DNA of 64,000 nucleotides from Trinickia mobilis (GCF_017315705.1 NZ_JAFLRF010000005.1:62001-126000), one strand, 5' to 3'; positions 9,795 through 22,312 are shown, numbered from the stretch's first letter. Made by a program: numbers and translations. Notes: a model not told the origin generated them from the sequence alone.

Positions 9795-11801
9795 GTGGTG
9801 ATATCGCCGCTCGAGATGACGCTGTTTCTGCTGCTCGCTTCGGTGGCAGGCGTCGTCCTATTCCGTTTCCTGAATCTGCCGCCGATGCTCGGGTATCTCA
9901 CCGTGGGCATCGTGGTCGGTCCGCACGCGCTCGGTATCGCGCCGGATACGGCTCGGGCTCAGCATCTCGCCGAGTTCGGCGTCGTGTTCCTGATGTTCTC
10001 GATCGGGCTCGAGTTCTCGCTCTCGAAGCTGCGCTCCATGCGCATTCTCGTGTTCGGGCTCGGCTTGCTGCAGGTGATCGGCACGGTGGCGATCGCGGTG
10101 ATACTCGGGCTCGTCTTCGAGCGTTGGGTGCACATCACGTGGCAGGGGAGCGTGGCGCTCGGCGGCGCGCTCGCGATGTCGTCGACGGCGATCGTCAGCA
10201 AGATGCTCGCCGAGCGGCTCGAGATCGAGACGGAGCACGGCCGCAACATCTTCGGCGTGCTGCTGTTCCAGGATCTGGCGGTCGTGCCGCTCCTCATCAT
10301 CATCGCCGCGCTCGGCGGCGATTCGAAGAGCCTCGTGACGACGCTCGGCGTCGCGGCGCTGAAGATCGTCGTCGCGCTGTCGCTGCTCCTGATCGTCGGC
10401 CAGAAGTTCATGACGCGCTGGTTCAACGTCGTCGCGCGGCGGCGCTCGCAGGAGCTGTTCGTGCTGAACCTCTTGCTCGTCACGCTCGGCGCCGCGTTCA
10501 TCACCGACAAGTTCGGCCTGTCGCTCGCGCTCGGCGCGTTCATCGCCGGGATGCTGATCGCGGAGACGCCGTACCGGCATCAGGTCGAGGAGGACATCAA
10601 GCCGTTTCGCGACGTGCTGCTCGGCCTTTTCTTCGTGACGACCGGGATGCTGCTCAATCCGCGCGTGGTCATCGCGCACCCGTTCATCGTGCTGTCGTTC
10701 CTGATCGGACCGACCTTGCTGAAGGCCGTGATGATCACGGGCCTCGCCCGCGTGTTCGGCGCGACGCCCGGTGTGGCGATGCGTACCGGCATCGGGCTCG
10801 CGCAGGCCGGCGAATTCGGCTTCGTGCTCTTGAACCTGATTCTCGACAAGCACCTCGTCGATGCGACGCTCTTGCAGGCGATTCTCGCGTCGATGCTGCT
10901 GTCGATGCTCGCGGCGCCGTTTTTGATCCAGAACGCCGATCGCATCGTGCTGCGGCTGTCGTCGACTGAATGGATGATGCAGTCGCTGCAGATGACGCGC
11001 ATCGCCACGCAAAGCCTGAAGCAGAGCGGCCACGTGATCATCTGCGGCTACGGCCGCGCGGGGCAGAACCTCGCACGCATGCTGGAGCACGAGGGCCTCT
11101 CGTACGTCGCGCTCGACCTCGACCCCGACCGCGTGAGCGCCGCGGCCACCGCCGGCGAATCGGTCGTGTTCGGCGATGCGGGGCGGCGCGAGTCGCTGCT
11201 GGCGGCCGGTATCCACCGCGCCGCGGCGATCGCGATCACCTACGCGAACACGCCGTCCGCGCTGCGCGTGCTGCACAACATCCACGAGCTCGAGCCGACG
11301 CTGCCCGTCATCGTGCGCACCGTCGACGACGCCGACCTCGAAAAGCTCCTCGCCGCCGGTGCGACCGAGGTGATTCCCGAGATCGTCGAAGGCAGCCTGA
11401 TGCTTGCGTCGCACACGCTCGTCTTGATGGGCGTGCCGATGCGGCGCGTCGTGCGGCGCGTCGAGGAAATGCGCGACGAGCGCTACAGTTTGCTGCGCGG
11501 CTATTTCCACGGCGCCGACGACCTGGGCGACGAGGACGGCCACGAGCAGGTGCGGCTACAATCTGTGCCGGTCGACGAGAATTCGGACGCCGTCGGGCGC
11601 TCGCTCGAAGAGCTCGGTTTGGCGGGCATCGGCGTCGAAGTGACGGCCATTCGCCGGCACGGCATTCGCGGCGTCGAGCCGGGCCCCGAGACGAGGCTGC
11701 GGGCCGCCGACATCGTCGTGCTGCGCGGGCTGCCCGAAGCGCTGGCGATCGCCGAGGAGCGCATTTCGCGCCATCGTCGTGCGGGAGCCTCGGCGGCCTG
11801 A
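9795..11801 (+). CDS. CPA2-family monovalent cation:proton antiporter with TrkA-N/TrkA-C domains
   Basis: A 668-residue membrane protein starting from GTG. About 12 transmembrane segments fill residues 1-390 (Na+/H+ exchanger fold), then a Rossmann TrkA-N domain begins at ~412 with [17 protein letters not shown], and a TrkA-C domain fills ~580-660. This is the KefB/KefC/YbaL layout. KefB and KefC are glutathione-gated potassium efflux systems; YbaL-type proteins are less well defined, so the substrate here (K+ or Na+) is inferred only. It is divergent from kdsD. A second GTG directly follows the first, so the start is uncertain by one residue. Confidence 0.88.
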   Translation: MVISPLEMTLFLLLASVAGVVLFRFLNLPPMLGYLTVGIVVGPHALGIAPDTARAQHLAEFGVVFLMFSIGLEFSLSKLRSMRILVFGLGLLQVIGTVAIAVILGLVFERWVHITWQGSVALGGALAMSSTAIVSKMLAERLEIETEHGRNIFGVLLFQDLAVVPLLIIIAALGGDSKSLVTTLGVAALKIVVALSLLLIVGQKFMTRWFNVVARRRSQELFVLNLLLVTLGAAFITDKFGLSLALGAFIAGMLIAETPYRHQVEEDIKPFRDVLLGLFFVTTGMLLNPRVVIAHPFIVLSFLIGPTLLKAVMITGLARVFGATPGVAMRTGIGLAQAGEFGFVLLNLILDKHLVDATLLQAILASMLLSMLAAPFLIQNADRIVLRLSSTEWMMQSLQMTRIATQSLKQSGHVIICGYGRAGQNLARMLEHEGLSYVALDLDPDRVSAAATAGESVVFGDAGRRESLLAAGIHRAAAIAITYANTPSALRVLHNIHELEPTLPVIVRTVDDADLEKLLAAGATEVIPEIVEGSLMLASHTLVLMGVPMRRVVRRVEEMRDERYSLLRGYFHGADDLGDEDGHEQVRLQSVPVDENSDAVGRSLEELGLAGIGVEVTAIRRHGIRGVEPGPETRLRAADIVVLRGLPEALAIAEERISRHRRAGASAA

Positions 11802-11835
11802 TACAGCGCCAAGGCCGCTGTCGACCCGCTTTCCT

Positions 11836-11854
11836 GCCGGCCTTGCCGGTTTTT
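11836..11854 (+). terminator. Possible short intrinsic terminator after the antiporter
   Basis: A 5 bp GC stem CCGGC / GCCGG with a 3 nt loop is followed directly by five T, 35 bp after the antiporter stop codon. The stem is short, so termination may be weak. Confidence 0.4.
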
Positions 11855-11920
11855 ACGAATTTCAGGCCCTTGCGCCGCGCCCGAAGCGCGAGCAACAGGC
11901 CTTTTTTTGCGGAGACATCC

Positions 11921-12487
11921 ATGTCCAACGCACGCACGGGTGCGCCTATCGACGCGGCCGAGTTCATCAAGAGCCAGATTCGCACGGTCTCGGACTGGCC
12001 GCAGCCCGGTGTGCAGTTTCGCGACATCACGCCGCTTTTGCAGCGGCCCAAGACGCTGCGCATGCTGACCGACCTGCTGGTCGAGCGCTACGTCGAGGCG
12101 AAGCTCGATTACGTCGCCGGGCTCGATGCGCGCGGCTTCATCATTGCGCCGATCGTCGCTTATGAGTTGAACCTCGGCTTCATTCCGATACGCAAGATCG
12201 GCAAGCTGCCGTACCGGACGGTGTCCGAGTCGTACGAACTCGAATATGGCAGCGCAACTGTCGAGATTCACGAAGACGCGTGCCGCGCGGGCGATCGCGT
12301 CGTTATCATCGACGACTTGATCGCGACGGGCGGCACGATGATGGCCGGCAAGAAGCTGCTCGAGCGGCTTGGGGCCGTCGTCGTCGAAGGCGCGGCGATC
12401 ATCGATCTGCCGGATCTCGGCGGCTCGAAGCTGCTGCGCGATAACGGCTTGCCGCTTTATACGATCACGGAATTCTCCGGCCATTGA
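11921..12487 (+). CDS. apt: Adenine phosphoribosyltransferase
   Basis: A 188-residue type I phosphoribosyltransferase. The PRPP-binding loop [13 protein letters not shown] lies near residues 127-139, and the N-terminus has the APT-type segment [18 protein letters not shown]. It salvages adenine to AMP with PRPP in the cytoplasm. The ATG at 11921 follows GGAGACATCC, and the open frame further upstream is a shadow of the antiporter gene. LysE follows after 43 bp, so they may share a transcript. Confidence 0.95.
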   Translation: MSNARTGAPIDAAEFIKSQIRTVSDWPQPGVQFRDITPLLQRPKTLRMLTDLLVERYVEAKLDYVAGLDARGFIIAPIVAYELNLGFIPIRKIGKLPYRTVSESYELEYGSATVEIHEDACRAGDRVVIIDDLIATGGTMMAGKKLLERLGAVVVEGAAIIDLPDLGGSKLLRDNGLPLYTITEFSGH

Positions 12488-12530
12488 TGCCCTTGCTTTG
12501 ATCCTTTGTTTCGCACGGAGCGCCTGAGCG

Positions 12531-13145
12531 ATGCCTAACTTCCTGCTGTTTCTCGCCACGTCGGTCGCCATCACGATCGCCCCCGGTCCCGACAACCTTC
12601 AGGTGCTCGCGCGCGGCATCTCGCAGGGACGCGCCGCGGGCTTCGTCGCTGCGCTGGGCTTCGCCGCAGGCATCACGTTCCATACGACGCTCGCCGCGTT
12701 CGGCGTGGCCGCGCTGTTGCGCTCGTCTCAGGCGGCGTTTGAAGTGGTCAAGCTCGCGGGCGCCGCGTATCTGATCTGGATCGGCATCAAGGCGCTCAGG
12801 AGCCAGGGGCTCGCCACCGCGCACGAGCGTCCGCAGCAGGCGCTTGGCGTCGTGTTTCGGCAGAGCGTGATCGGCAACATGATGAATCCCAAGGTCACGC
12901 TCTTTTTCGTCGTGTTCCTGCCGCAGTTCGTGGATCCGCATGGTGCGCAGAGCGTGATGGTGCAGATGCTCGAATTGGGCGTGCTGTTCATGCTGCAGAC
13001 CGTCGTCGTGTTCTCGGCGTTCGGCGTGTGCGCCGGGATGATCGGCAGCTGGCTCAAGCGCCGGCCGCGTGTCGGCGTGTGGCTCGACCGCCTCGCGGGC
13101 GCGACGTTCATCGCGCTCGGCCTGCGCATTGCGTTGCGCGACTGA
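12531..13145 (+). CDS. LysE-family amino acid exporter
   Basis: A 204-residue, six-helix membrane protein of the LysE/RhtB family. The N-terminal motif IAPGPDNLQVLARGISQG is characteristic. Members export lysine/arginine, threonine or homoserine, or other small solutes; the substrate cannot be told from sequence. It lies between apt and the NUDIX gene with short gaps, which suggests co-transcription but no obvious shared pathway. Confidence 0.9.
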   Translation: MPNFLLFLATSVAITIAPGPDNLQVLARGISQGRAAGFVAALGFAAGITFHTTLAAFGVAALLRSSQAAFEVVKLAGAAYLIWIGIKALRSQGLATAHERPQQALGVVFRQSVIGNMMNPKVTLFFVVFLPQFVDPHGAQSVMVQMLELGVLFMLQTVVVFSAFGVCAGMIGSWLKRRPRVGVWLDRLAGATFIALGLRIALRD

Positions 13146-13168
13146 TCATCGAGCGGGAGCCTTCCTTC

Positions 13169-14014
13169 ATGACTTTGCCTTGCATTGCCGCCGCGCGCCG
13201 CTTCGATGCGCGCGCGCATCGTCCGTTCTGGATCGATGGACAGCGCGTCGGCTGGATTCGCGAAACCGACGTTCCGCTTCTCACGCGCTGGCCCGACGTC
13301 TTCGAAATCGATGACGCGCGAATCGCGCTTAGCGCACGTTTCGACGGCGGCGTCGATGCGCGTTCGGCGGCACTCGGCGCGGTGATCGGCGCGCTCGACG
13401 CCGACGGCCGCATTCCCGGCTGGCGCGACGAAACCTACGCGATCCGCAATGCGTTCGACGCTGCGCCGCTCGCGTTCATCGAGCGCGCCGCGTCCCGTTT
13501 CTTCGGCACGATGACGTACGCGGTGCACCTGAACGGCATCGTAAAATACGCGGACCGTGCGCCGCATCTGTGGATCGCGCGCCGCAGCGACACGAAGGCG
13601 ACCGATCCCGGCATGCTCGATAACGTCGTCGCCGGGGGCATCGGCTGGGGCTTCGGCATCGCCGAGACGATCGTCAAGGAATGCTGGGAAGAGGCGGGCA
13701 TCCCCGAAGAAATCGCCGCGAACGCCGCGGCGGGCCGCACCGCTCACGTGCTGCAGTCGATTCCCGAAGGCACGCAAGCCGAGCGGATCTTCGTCTACGA
13801 TCTGCCGCTGCCCGAGGATTTCGTGCCGCACAACCAGGACGGCGAAGTCGGCGAGCATCGGCTCGCACGCATCGACGAAGTCGCGCGCTGGATCGACGAC
13901 GGCGCGATGACCGTCGATGCGAGTCTCGCGACGCTCGATTGCCTGTTGCGTCATCAATGGATCGACGAAGAAGCGTGCGCAGGCATCGATGCCTTGTTCG
14001 TGCCGCCGGCTTGA
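13169..14014 (+). CDS. NUDIX hydrolase with N-terminal DUF4743 domain
   Basis: A 281-residue protein. The first ~120 residues match the DUF4743 region found before NUDIX domains in proteins related to plant/fungal thiamine-pyrophosphokinase-associated hydrolases. The NUDIX box follows near residues 153-175, ending KECWEEAGI, with Lys in place of the usual Arg of the REUXEE core. The related yeast Tnr3 N-terminal domain cleaves damaged thiamine diphosphate, so a similar clean-up role is possible but unproven. The start at 13169 is preceded by GGGAGCC. It sits 23 bp after lysE. Confidence 0.87.
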   Translation: MTLPCIAAARRFDARAHRPFWIDGQRVGWIRETDVPLLTRWPDVFEIDDARIALSARFDGGVDARSAALGAVIGALDADGRIPGWRDETYAIRNAFDAAPLAFIERAASRFFGTMTYAVHLNGIVKYADRAPHLWIARRSDTKATDPGMLDNVVAGGIGWGFGIAETIVKECWEEAGIPEEIAANAAAGRTAHVLQSIPEGTQAERIFVYDLPLPEDFVPHNQDGEVGEHRLARIDEVARWIDDGAMTVDASLATLDCLLRHQWIDEEACAGIDALFVPPA

Positions 14015-14078
14015 TCGCGCGGCCCACGCAAATCACCGAATTGCTGCTTATAGCGTCTAGGAAGGGAGTTCGAAGGTC

Positions 14079-14948
14079 ATGTCGACCGAACACAGCTTTA
14101 TTTTGAAACTGTCGTGCCCCGACCGGCCAGGCATCGTCCACGCGGTCTCGGGTTTCCTGTTCGAGCGCGGCAGCAACATCCTCGATTCCGCGCAGTTCGG
14201 CGACAGCCGCACCGGCGAGTTCTTCATGCGCGTGCACTTTCAGCAAGTCGGCGGCGACCCGGGTCTCGACGCGCTGCGCGATTCGTTTTCGGCGCTCGCC
14301 GAACGGTTCACGATGCGCTGGGAGTTGCATGACGCGTCGGTGAAGCCGCGGGTCGTGATCATGGTGTCGAAGATCGGCCACTGCCTGAACGATTTGCTGT
14401 TCCGCTACCGTACCGGTCAACTGCCGATCGAGATCAGCGCGATCATTTCGAACCACCAGGATTTCTACCAGCTCGCCGCGAGCTACAACATTCCGTTTCA
14501 TCATTTCCCGCTGACCGAATCGACGGCTAGCGCGAAGGCGGCGCAGGAAGCTCGCGTGCTCGAAGTGATCGAGCAGCATCAGACCGATCTCGTCGTGCTT
14601 GCGCGCTACATGCAGATCCTGTCGCCGCAGTTGTGCGAACAGCTCGCGGGCCGAGCGATCAACATCCATCATTCGTTCCTGCCGAGCTTCAAGGGCGCGA
14701 AGCCGTACTACCAGGCGTTCGACCGCGGCGTGAAGCTGATCGGCGCGACCGCTCACTACGTGACGATCGATCTCGACGAAGGTCCGATTATCGAGCAGGA
14801 AGTCGAGCGGGTCGATCACAGCATGACGCCGGATCAGTTGACGGCGATCGGGCGCGATGTCGAGTGCGTGACGTTGGCGCGCGCCGTGAAGTGGCATGTG
14901 GAGCACCGCATCGTGCTGAATGGGACGAAGACGGTGGTGTTTCGTTGA
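14079..14948 (+). CDS. purU: Formyltetrahydrofolate deformylase PurU
   Basis: A 289-residue protein with an N-terminal ACT domain (about residues 1-85, LSCPDRPGIVHAVSGFLFE) and a C-terminal formyltransferase fold. The folate site is seen in IHHSFLPSFKGA and the acidic DLDEGPIIEQEV. PurU hydrolyses 10-formyl-THF to THF and formate, balancing the C1 pool and supplying formate to PurT; the ACT domain is the site for methionine/glycine control in E. coli. AGGAAGGG lies upstream of the ATG. A terminator follows. Confidence 0.95.
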   Translation: MSTEHSFILKLSCPDRPGIVHAVSGFLFERGSNILDSAQFGDSRTGEFFMRVHFQQVGGDPGLDALRDSFSALAERFTMRWELHDASVKPRVVIMVSKIGHCLNDLLFRYRTGQLPIEISAIISNHQDFYQLAASYNIPFHHFPLTESTASAKAAQEARVLEVIEQHQTDLVVLARYMQILSPQLCEQLAGRAINIHHSFLPSFKGAKPYYQAFDRGVKLIGATAHYVTIDLDEGPIIEQEVERVDHSMTPDQLTAIGRDVECVTLARAVKWHVEHRIVLNGTKTVVFR

Positions 14949-14977
14949 GCGATTTCGCTTTAACGATGTGCCGATGA

Positions 14978-15001
14978 AAAGCCCGCGATGCGGGCTTTTC
15001 A
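14978..15001 (+). terminator. Intrinsic terminator between purU and the permease
   Basis: A perfect stem AAAAGCCCGC / GCGGGCTTTT with a 4 nt loop (GATG) starts 30 bp after the purU stop. Both strands end in a T4 run, so it can serve the convergent permease gene as well. Confidence 0.85.
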
Positions 15002-15025
15002 ATTTCGACCAGCGGAATCGATCGC

Positions 15026-16114
15026 TTAAATCAGCCGCAAATAAATCAATTCGCGCTTGATATAAGCATAAAAAATCGGCGCCGCGATGACCCCCTGCAA
15101 GCCGAACGCGGCCTCCATCACGAGCATCGCCAACAGCAGCTCCCATGCGCGCGCCTCGATCTGGCCGCCGATGATGCGCGCGTTGAGAAAGTACTCGAGC
15201 TTGTGGATGACGACGAGAAACACGAGCGACGCGATCGCCGTCGGAAAGCTCACCGACAGCGACACCGCCACGATCAGCGTGTTCGAGATCAGGTTGCCGA
15301 TCACGGGCAGCAAGCCGGCGATGAACGTGACGAGCACGAGCGTTTTCGACAGCGGCAACTGCTCGTGAAAGGCCGGCAGCGCGACGAGCAGATAGAGCGC
15401 GGTGAACACTACATTGATCGCCGAGATCTTGACCTGCGCGAACACGATGCGCCGGAACGCGTCGGAAAAACGCGCGACGCGCGCGGCAAAGGCCGTCGAA
15501 AGCGGCAGGCGCTGCGCGTGGCGCTGCACGGTGATCGCGATCATCGCGCCGATGATCATGCCGAACAGCACGTGCGCGAAGCCGCGCGCCACGGTCTTGC
15601 CGCTTTGCGAAAGCTGCCCCATGTGCGAGTGCATCAGCATGGTGGCCTTTTCCTTCATCTGCGCGACGTCGACGGGCAGCGCCGAGGCGATCCACTGCGG
15701 CGTGCGCACGCGCGCCTGATCGACCATCTGCATCACCTGGTCGAGCAGATTCTGGATGTTGGGCACCGTATTCTCGAAGTGCTCGAAGATGCCGATCGTC
15801 AGTCCGGCGAGCCCTCCGACGACCACGATCGACAGCAGTACGACGGCGAGCCAGCGGGCGCCGTGGCTCGACGTGTGCCGCTCGATCGCCGGCGCAATCG
15901 TATGAACGAGCTGATAGACGAGCATCCCCGCCAGCAATGCGACCAGCAGTTTCAACTCCAGCACGACCACCATGCCGATGAGCATCAGCGCGTAGCTGCC
16001 GACCTCCACCGCGGACAGCTTCGGCAGGCTCATGTCGCTCGTCAGCCGCACGGGACGAGGTTGCAGGTCCCGTACCTGCGTGTCTTCCGACGATGCCTCG
16101 TTGCGCTTAGCCAT
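15026..16114 (-). CDS. AI-2E transporter (PerM/YdiK/TqsA) family permease
   Basis: A 362-residue inner-membrane protein of the UPF0118/AI-2E family. Hydrophobic helices occur at about residues 38-75, 88-110, 180-200 and 240-340, with the family's soluble amphipathic segment between (EHFENTVPNIQNLLDQV). The name comes from E. coli TqsA, but many members transport other solutes; some are Na+/H+ antiporters. The N-terminal ~25 residues are polar and variable. It lies 54 bp downstream of uvrA on the same strand and may be read through from it. The substrate is unknown. Confidence 0.88.
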   Translation of the reverse strand: MAKRNEASSEDTQVRDLQPRPVRLTSDMSLPKLSAVEVGSYALMLIGMVVVLELKLLVALLAGMLVYQLVHTIAPAIERHTSSHGARWLAVVLLSIVVVGGLAGLTIGIFEHFENTVPNIQNLLDQVMQMVDQARVRTPQWIASALPVDVAQMKEKATMLMHSHMGQLSQSGKTVARGFAHVLFGMIIGAMIAITVQRHAQRLPLSTAFAARVARFSDAFRRIVFAQVKISAINVVFTALYLLVALPAFHEQLPLSKTLVLVTFIAGLLPVIGNLISNTLIVAVSLSVSFPTAIASLVFLVVIHKLEYFLNARIIGGQIEARAWELLLAMLVMEAAFGLQGVIAAPIFYAYIKRELIYLRLI

Positions 16115-16168
16115 GACTCATTCCCGTCTCCGACCTGATCCCAACTATTGGTGTATTCGACCGTTCGA

Positions 16169-19030
<2,862 letters not shown>

Positions 19031-19156
19031 TTAGCCTGGCGGGGAAGGGGGCCAAACCTGCTACTATAACGACTTTTCCAGACCGCCGTTACGGCGACCT
19101 TACACCGCGCGGCAGGCGCGAACAGGCGCCGATTTCCTGGTCCTCCTTCGCCGCCG

Positions 19157-20344
19157 ATGTCCAATCCTTCCGTCACACCTTCGCGCATGAGCGCGCCCGA
19201 AATGCGCGCGACCGTGTCGCTGGCCGCCATCTTCGCGCTGCGCATGCTCGGCCTCTTCATGATCATGCCGGTGTTTTCGATCTACGCGAAAACGATCCCA
19301 GGCGGCGACAACGTCTTGCTGGTCGGTATTGCGCTCGGCGCCTACGGCGTCACGCAATCGATGCTCTACATCTTCTACGGCTGGGCTTCGGACAAAATCG
19401 GCCGCAAGCCGGTGATCGCGACGGGGCTTTTGATCTTCGCGATCGGCAGCTTCGTCGCCGCGCTCGGGCACGACATGACGTGGATCATCGTCGGGCGCGT
19501 GATTCAGGGGATGGGGGCGGTGTCGTCCGCGGTCATCGCGTTCATCGCCGATCTCACCGCCGAGGAGCACCGCACGAAGGCGATGGCGATGGTCGGCGGC
19601 AGCATCGGCGTGTCGTTCGCGGTGGCGATCGTCGGCGCGCCGATCGTGTTTCAGTGGGTGGGGATGAACGGCTTGTTTGCGCTCGTCGGCGTGTTCTCGC
19701 TGTTGGCGATCGGCGTCGTGCTGTGGGTCGTTCCCGACGCGCCGAAGCCCGTTCACGTGCGTGCGCCGTTTGCGGAGGTGCTGCACAACGTCGAGCTGCT
19801 GCGCCTGAATTTCGGCGTGCTGGTGCTGCATGCCACGCAGACCGCGCTCTTTCTTGTCGTCCCGCGCATTCTCGAAGCGGGCGGCTTGCCGGTCGCTTCG
19901 CATTGGAAGGTTTATCTGCCCGTGATGGGGCTTGCATTCGTCATGATGGTGCCGGCCATCATCGCGGCCGAAAAGCGCGGCAAGATGAAGCCGGTGCTGC
20001 TCGGTGCGATCGCGCTTATCCTGATCGGCCAATTGCTGCTCGGCGCCGCGCCGCATACCATTTTGAGTGTCGCGGCGATCCTCTTCGTGTACTTCCTCGG
20101 GTTCAATATTCTCGAGGCGTCGCAGCCTTCGCTCGTGTCGAAGCTCGCACCGGGCCAGCGCAAGGGCGCGGCGGCCGGCGTCTACAACACGACGCAGTCG
20201 ATCGGCCTCGCGCTCGGCGGCGTGGTCGGCGGCTGGCTGTTGAAGGTGGACGGCCAAAGCGCCGTGTTCTACGCCTGCTCGGGCCTCGTGTTTGCGTGGC
20301 TTATAATCGCCGCAAACATGAAAGCGCCGCCGCGCAAGGCGTGA
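19157..20344 (+). CDS. MFS transporter, YajR-like
   Basis: A 395-residue major-facilitator protein with about 12 transmembrane helices. The MFS motif A region reads FYGWASDKIGRKPVI (~res 73-87) and the motif-B-like VGRVIQGMGAVSSAVIAFI follows. It lacks the C-terminal YAM domain of E. coli YajR, being about 60 residues shorter. The position between uvrA and ssb is conserved in Burkholderia. The substrate is unknown. An earlier ATG is not available; AUG at 19157 or the in-frame M at residue 11 could be the start. Confidence 0.88.
   Translation: MSNPSVTPSRMSAPEMRATVSLAAIFALRMLGLFMIMPVFSIYAKTIPGGDNVLLVGIALGAYGVTQSMLYIFYGWASDKIGRKPVIATGLLIFAIGSFVAALGHDMTWIIVGRVIQGMGAVSSAVIAFIADLTAEEHRTKAMAMVGGSIGVSFAVAIVGAPIVFQWVGMNGLFALVGVFSLLAIGVVLWVVPDAPKPVHVRAPFAEVLHNVELLRLNFGVLVLHATQTALFLVVPRILEAGGLPVASHWKVYLPVMGLAFVMMVPAIIAAEKRGKMKPVLLGAIALILIGQLLLGAAPHTILSVAAILFVYFLGFNILEASQPSLVSKLAPGQRKGAAAGVYNTTQSIGLALGGVVGGWLLKVDGQSAVFYACSGLVFAWLIIAANMKAPPRKA
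20302..20307 (+). promoter_or_regulatory. Candidate -10 element for ssb
   Basis: A perfect TATAAT lies inside the 3' end of the MFS gene, 174 bp upstream of the ssb start. No good -35 is visible at 16-18 bp (TCGGGC at 17), so this is a possible but unproven ssb promoter. Confidence 0.3.
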
Positions 20345-20481
20345 CGGCGCAATAGACTGGCGGCGCAGAGCGCGCTCTCGTTCAGGCTTTATCCGGTGCG
20401 CACGCGCCGGACGACGGAGCTGCGAAAGCAACGAAGCGCGCATCGCTGCGCCGCACGATACGGAATCAACTGGAGAAATAC

Positions 20482-21003
20482 ATGGCATCCGTCAACAAGG
20501 TCATTCTCGTCGGCAATCTCGGCGCCGATCCTGAAGTGCGTTATTTGCCGAGCGGGGACGCCGTCGCGAACATCCGCCTTGCGACTACCGACCGCTACAA
20601 GGACAAAGCGTCCGGTGAGCTCAAGGAAATGACCGAGTGGCACCGCGTCGCGTTCTTCGGCCGCCTGGCCGAGATCGTGAACGAATATTTGAAGAAGGGC
20701 TCGTCGGTATATATCGAAGGCCGCTTGCGGACTCGCAAGTACCAAGGCCAGGACGGCCAGGATCGCTTCTCAACGGAAATCGTCGCCGACCAAATGCAAA
20801 TGCTCGGCGGCCGCGGCGGCTCGGGCGGCGGTGGCGGTGGTGACGAAGGCGGCTATAGCCGCGGCGAACCTTCCGAGCGCGGCGGCGGCCGTGTCGCTGG
20901 CGGCGGTGCGGCGCGCAGCGGGGGTGGCGGCGGCGGTGCGAGCCGTCCGAGCGCGCCGGCCGGCGGCGGGTTCGACGAGATGGACGACGATATTCCGTTC
21001 TAA
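20482..21003 (+). CDS. ssb: Single-stranded DNA-binding protein Ssb
   Basis: A 173-residue SSB. The OB fold covers residues 1-110 ([18 protein letters not shown], then [17 protein letters not shown]). A Gly-rich linker of ~50 residues follows and the protein ends in the acidic tip MDDDIPF, which recruits partner proteins such as RecQ, PriA and Pol III chi. GGAGAAATAC precedes the ATG. An intrinsic terminator closes the gene. The linker is built of GGC-rich codons, a low-complexity stretch of DNA at 20815-20970. Confidence 0.97.
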   Translation: MASVNKVILVGNLGADPEVRYLPSGDAVANIRLATTDRYKDKASGELKEMTEWHRVAFFGRLAEIVNEYLKKGSSVYIEGRLRTRKYQGQDGQDRFSTEIVADQMQMLGGRGGSGGGGGGDEGGYSRGEPSERGGGRVAGGGAARSGGGGGGASRPSAPAGGGFDEMDDDIPF

Positions 21004-21043
21004 AAGCAGATGTGCGCCTGACGGACGTTATCCGTCGCCAGGG

Positions 21044-21070
21044 AAAAGCCCGCGATTGCGGGCTTTTTTT
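21044..21070 (+). terminator. Intrinsic terminator of ssb
   Basis: Stem AAAAGCCCGC / GCGGGCTTTT with a 4 nt loop (GATT) and a tail of seven T, 40 bp after the ssb stop. Confidence 0.93.
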
Positions 21071-21149
21071 CACCCGGAGCGTCTTCCCCGCGCTCGCCGG
21101 CGGTTTCTCGCTTCTTTACGCTGCCGTTGCGGCTCCCAAGCCTCCCGAA

Positions 21150-21290
21150 CTATTGCGATTGGGCTTTATCCGCGCTGTTGGTGATGGCGTGCCCGCCCTT
21201 CGAAATGTCCTCGCCGGCGCCGGCCACGGTGTTGCAGGCGGCCAGCCATCCGGTGCAGCTCAGCAGCACCAAAACGATCAATCTGTTCAC
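21150..21290 (-). CDS. Entericidin A/B-like small lipoprotein
   Basis: A 46-residue lipoprotein started by GTG at 21290. AGGAGG lies 7 nt upstream of that GTG, which decides the start; a longer open frame reaches 21509 but has no such site. A short signal peptide ends in the lipobox LAAC (Cys19), followed by NTVAGAGEDISKGGHAI, the pattern of entericidin EcnA/EcnB proteins. EcnB is a toxin-like membrane lipoprotein and EcnA its antidote in E. coli, but many bacteria carry single copies whose role is unclear. It converges on ssb. Confidence 0.85.
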   Translation of the reverse strand: MNRLIVLVLLSCTGWLAACNTVAGAGEDISKGGHAITNSADKAQSQ

Positions 21291-21496
21291 GATTTTTCCT
21301 CCTGAACGGCGATTTTTTACACACGGGTAAGCCGCCGCTAAAGTCGGGCCGCCGCTCCCGATAGGGGACCGTTTGCCCTCCCGCAGAAGTCGAGCCGCAA
21401 ATTGCGCGCCCGGCCGAACGCGAACGGCAATGAGGCGTCGGCGCTGTCGCGCGGCACGCCGTCCCGCTGCCGGGAGGTTCTCCGGCTGGAAGCCGT

Positions 21497-21502
21497 TATA
21501 AT
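21497..21502 (+). promoter_or_regulatory. Candidate -10 element of the transglycosylase gene
   Basis: A perfect TATAAT 27 bp upstream of the ATG at 21530. The hexamer 17 bp upstream (GAGGTT) is a poor -35. A start near 21509 would give a ~20 nt leader. Confidence 0.45.
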
Positions 21503-21529
21503 GCGGCACCCATTTTCCTCGTTCCCGCC

Positions 21530-22108
21530 ATGAGCCGACTCCTGTGCGCGCTGGTCGTTTCGCTGGGCCTGATGCAGTGCGCGGTTGCGCACGATCGGGC
21601 GCAGGCAGATGCGTTGGCGAGCGACGTGTCGGCCATGGCGAGTTCGCCCGACGCCGCGAGCGACTCGGCGGCTCCGCAAACCCACGCGATAACGAATCTG
21701 CTCACGCAGAAGTTTGGTCTCGCGCGCGCCAAGGCGGAGCAGATCTCGGCGGCGGTGATGTCGTCGGCGTCGAAATATTCGTTGCCGCCCGCGCTGGTGC
21801 TCGCGATCATTTCGATCGAATCGCGCTTCAAGGAAAAAGCCAAAGGCTTGCACGGCGCGACCGGCCTCATGCAGGTGGTGCCGGCGGCCCACAAGCGGCT
21901 TGTGAAGAATCTCGACCTGACTGCCCCTGAAGACAATATCGAAGCGGGATCCGCGATTTTGCACGGCTACCTCCAGTCGGCACAGGGCGATGTCGCCGCA
22001 GCGCTGAAAAGCTACGGCGGATCGAAGGCCTACGCGCAAAAAGTCAGCCTGCGCGTAAAGGACTTCCAATTCGACACCGCCGCAAGCGATCCCGCCGGTT
22101 CACCCTAG
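21530..22108 (+). CDS. Lytic transglycosylase, SLT/GEWL fold
   Basis: A 192-residue exported protein. A signal peptide covers about residues 1-20 (LLCALVVSLGLMQCAVA). The SLT domain starts near residue 85: IISIESRFKEKAKG holds the catalytic Glu, then GATGLMQVVP, the GLMQ motif of goose-type lysozymes. These enzymes cleave the MurNAc-GlcNAc bond to form 1,6-anhydro ends. The protein is short for the family, with a catalytic domain only. It is the last gene before the signalling island; no terminator is seen after it. Confidence 0.92.
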   Translation: MSRLLCALVVSLGLMQCAVAHDRAQADALASDVSAMASSPDAASDSAAPQTHAITNLLTQKFGLARAKAEQISAAVMSSASKYSLPPALVLAIISIESRFKEKAKGLHGATGLMQVVPAAHKRLVKNLDLTAPEDNIEAGSAILHGYLQSAQGDVAAALKSYGGSKAYAQKVSLRVKDFQFDTAASDPAGSP

Positions 22109-22226
22109 CCGGCACGAGTGCCTCGTAACGGGCACATATCGTTGCCCCTATCAACGCGCTGGCGCAGCTTTCCGCGCTGATTCAGAAGCGTCCTATTTTC
22201 GGTGGCGCTCGGCTGTGGTCTTATCG

Positions 22227-22276
22227 ATGAGTTGTGGCGCGCACGCAATAGCGTGCCTGCAACATGCGTAACTCAT
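22227..22276 (+). promoter_or_regulatory. Nested inverted repeat upstream of the first response regulator
   Basis: Inner arms GCACGC / GCGTGC (22241-22246 and 22251-22256) enclose AATA. Outer arms ATGAGTT / AACTCAT lie at 22227-22233 and 22270-22276. The element ends 36 bp before the GTG start. It could be a leader RNA hairpin or a regulator binding site; the sequence does not decide which. Confidence 0.45.
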
Positions 22277-22312
22277 AGCGCGAACGCGCCGATCACCCCA
22301 GAGAGACCCACC

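Noticed and set aside
9858-11543. A 561-codon minus-strand frame opposite the antiporter
   Set aside because: Its sequence is a His/Arg/Asp-rich shadow with no family motif; the plus strand has a clear CPA2 antiporter.
19031-19156. SOS (LexA) box in the uvrA promoter
   Set aside because: No CTG-N10-CAG match was found; the CTG and CAG triplets present have the wrong spacing.
20815-20970. GGC-rich repeats in ssb as a phase-variable tract
   Set aside because: The repeats are imperfect and in-frame, encoding the usual Gly-rich SSB linker; no simple unit is repeated exactly.
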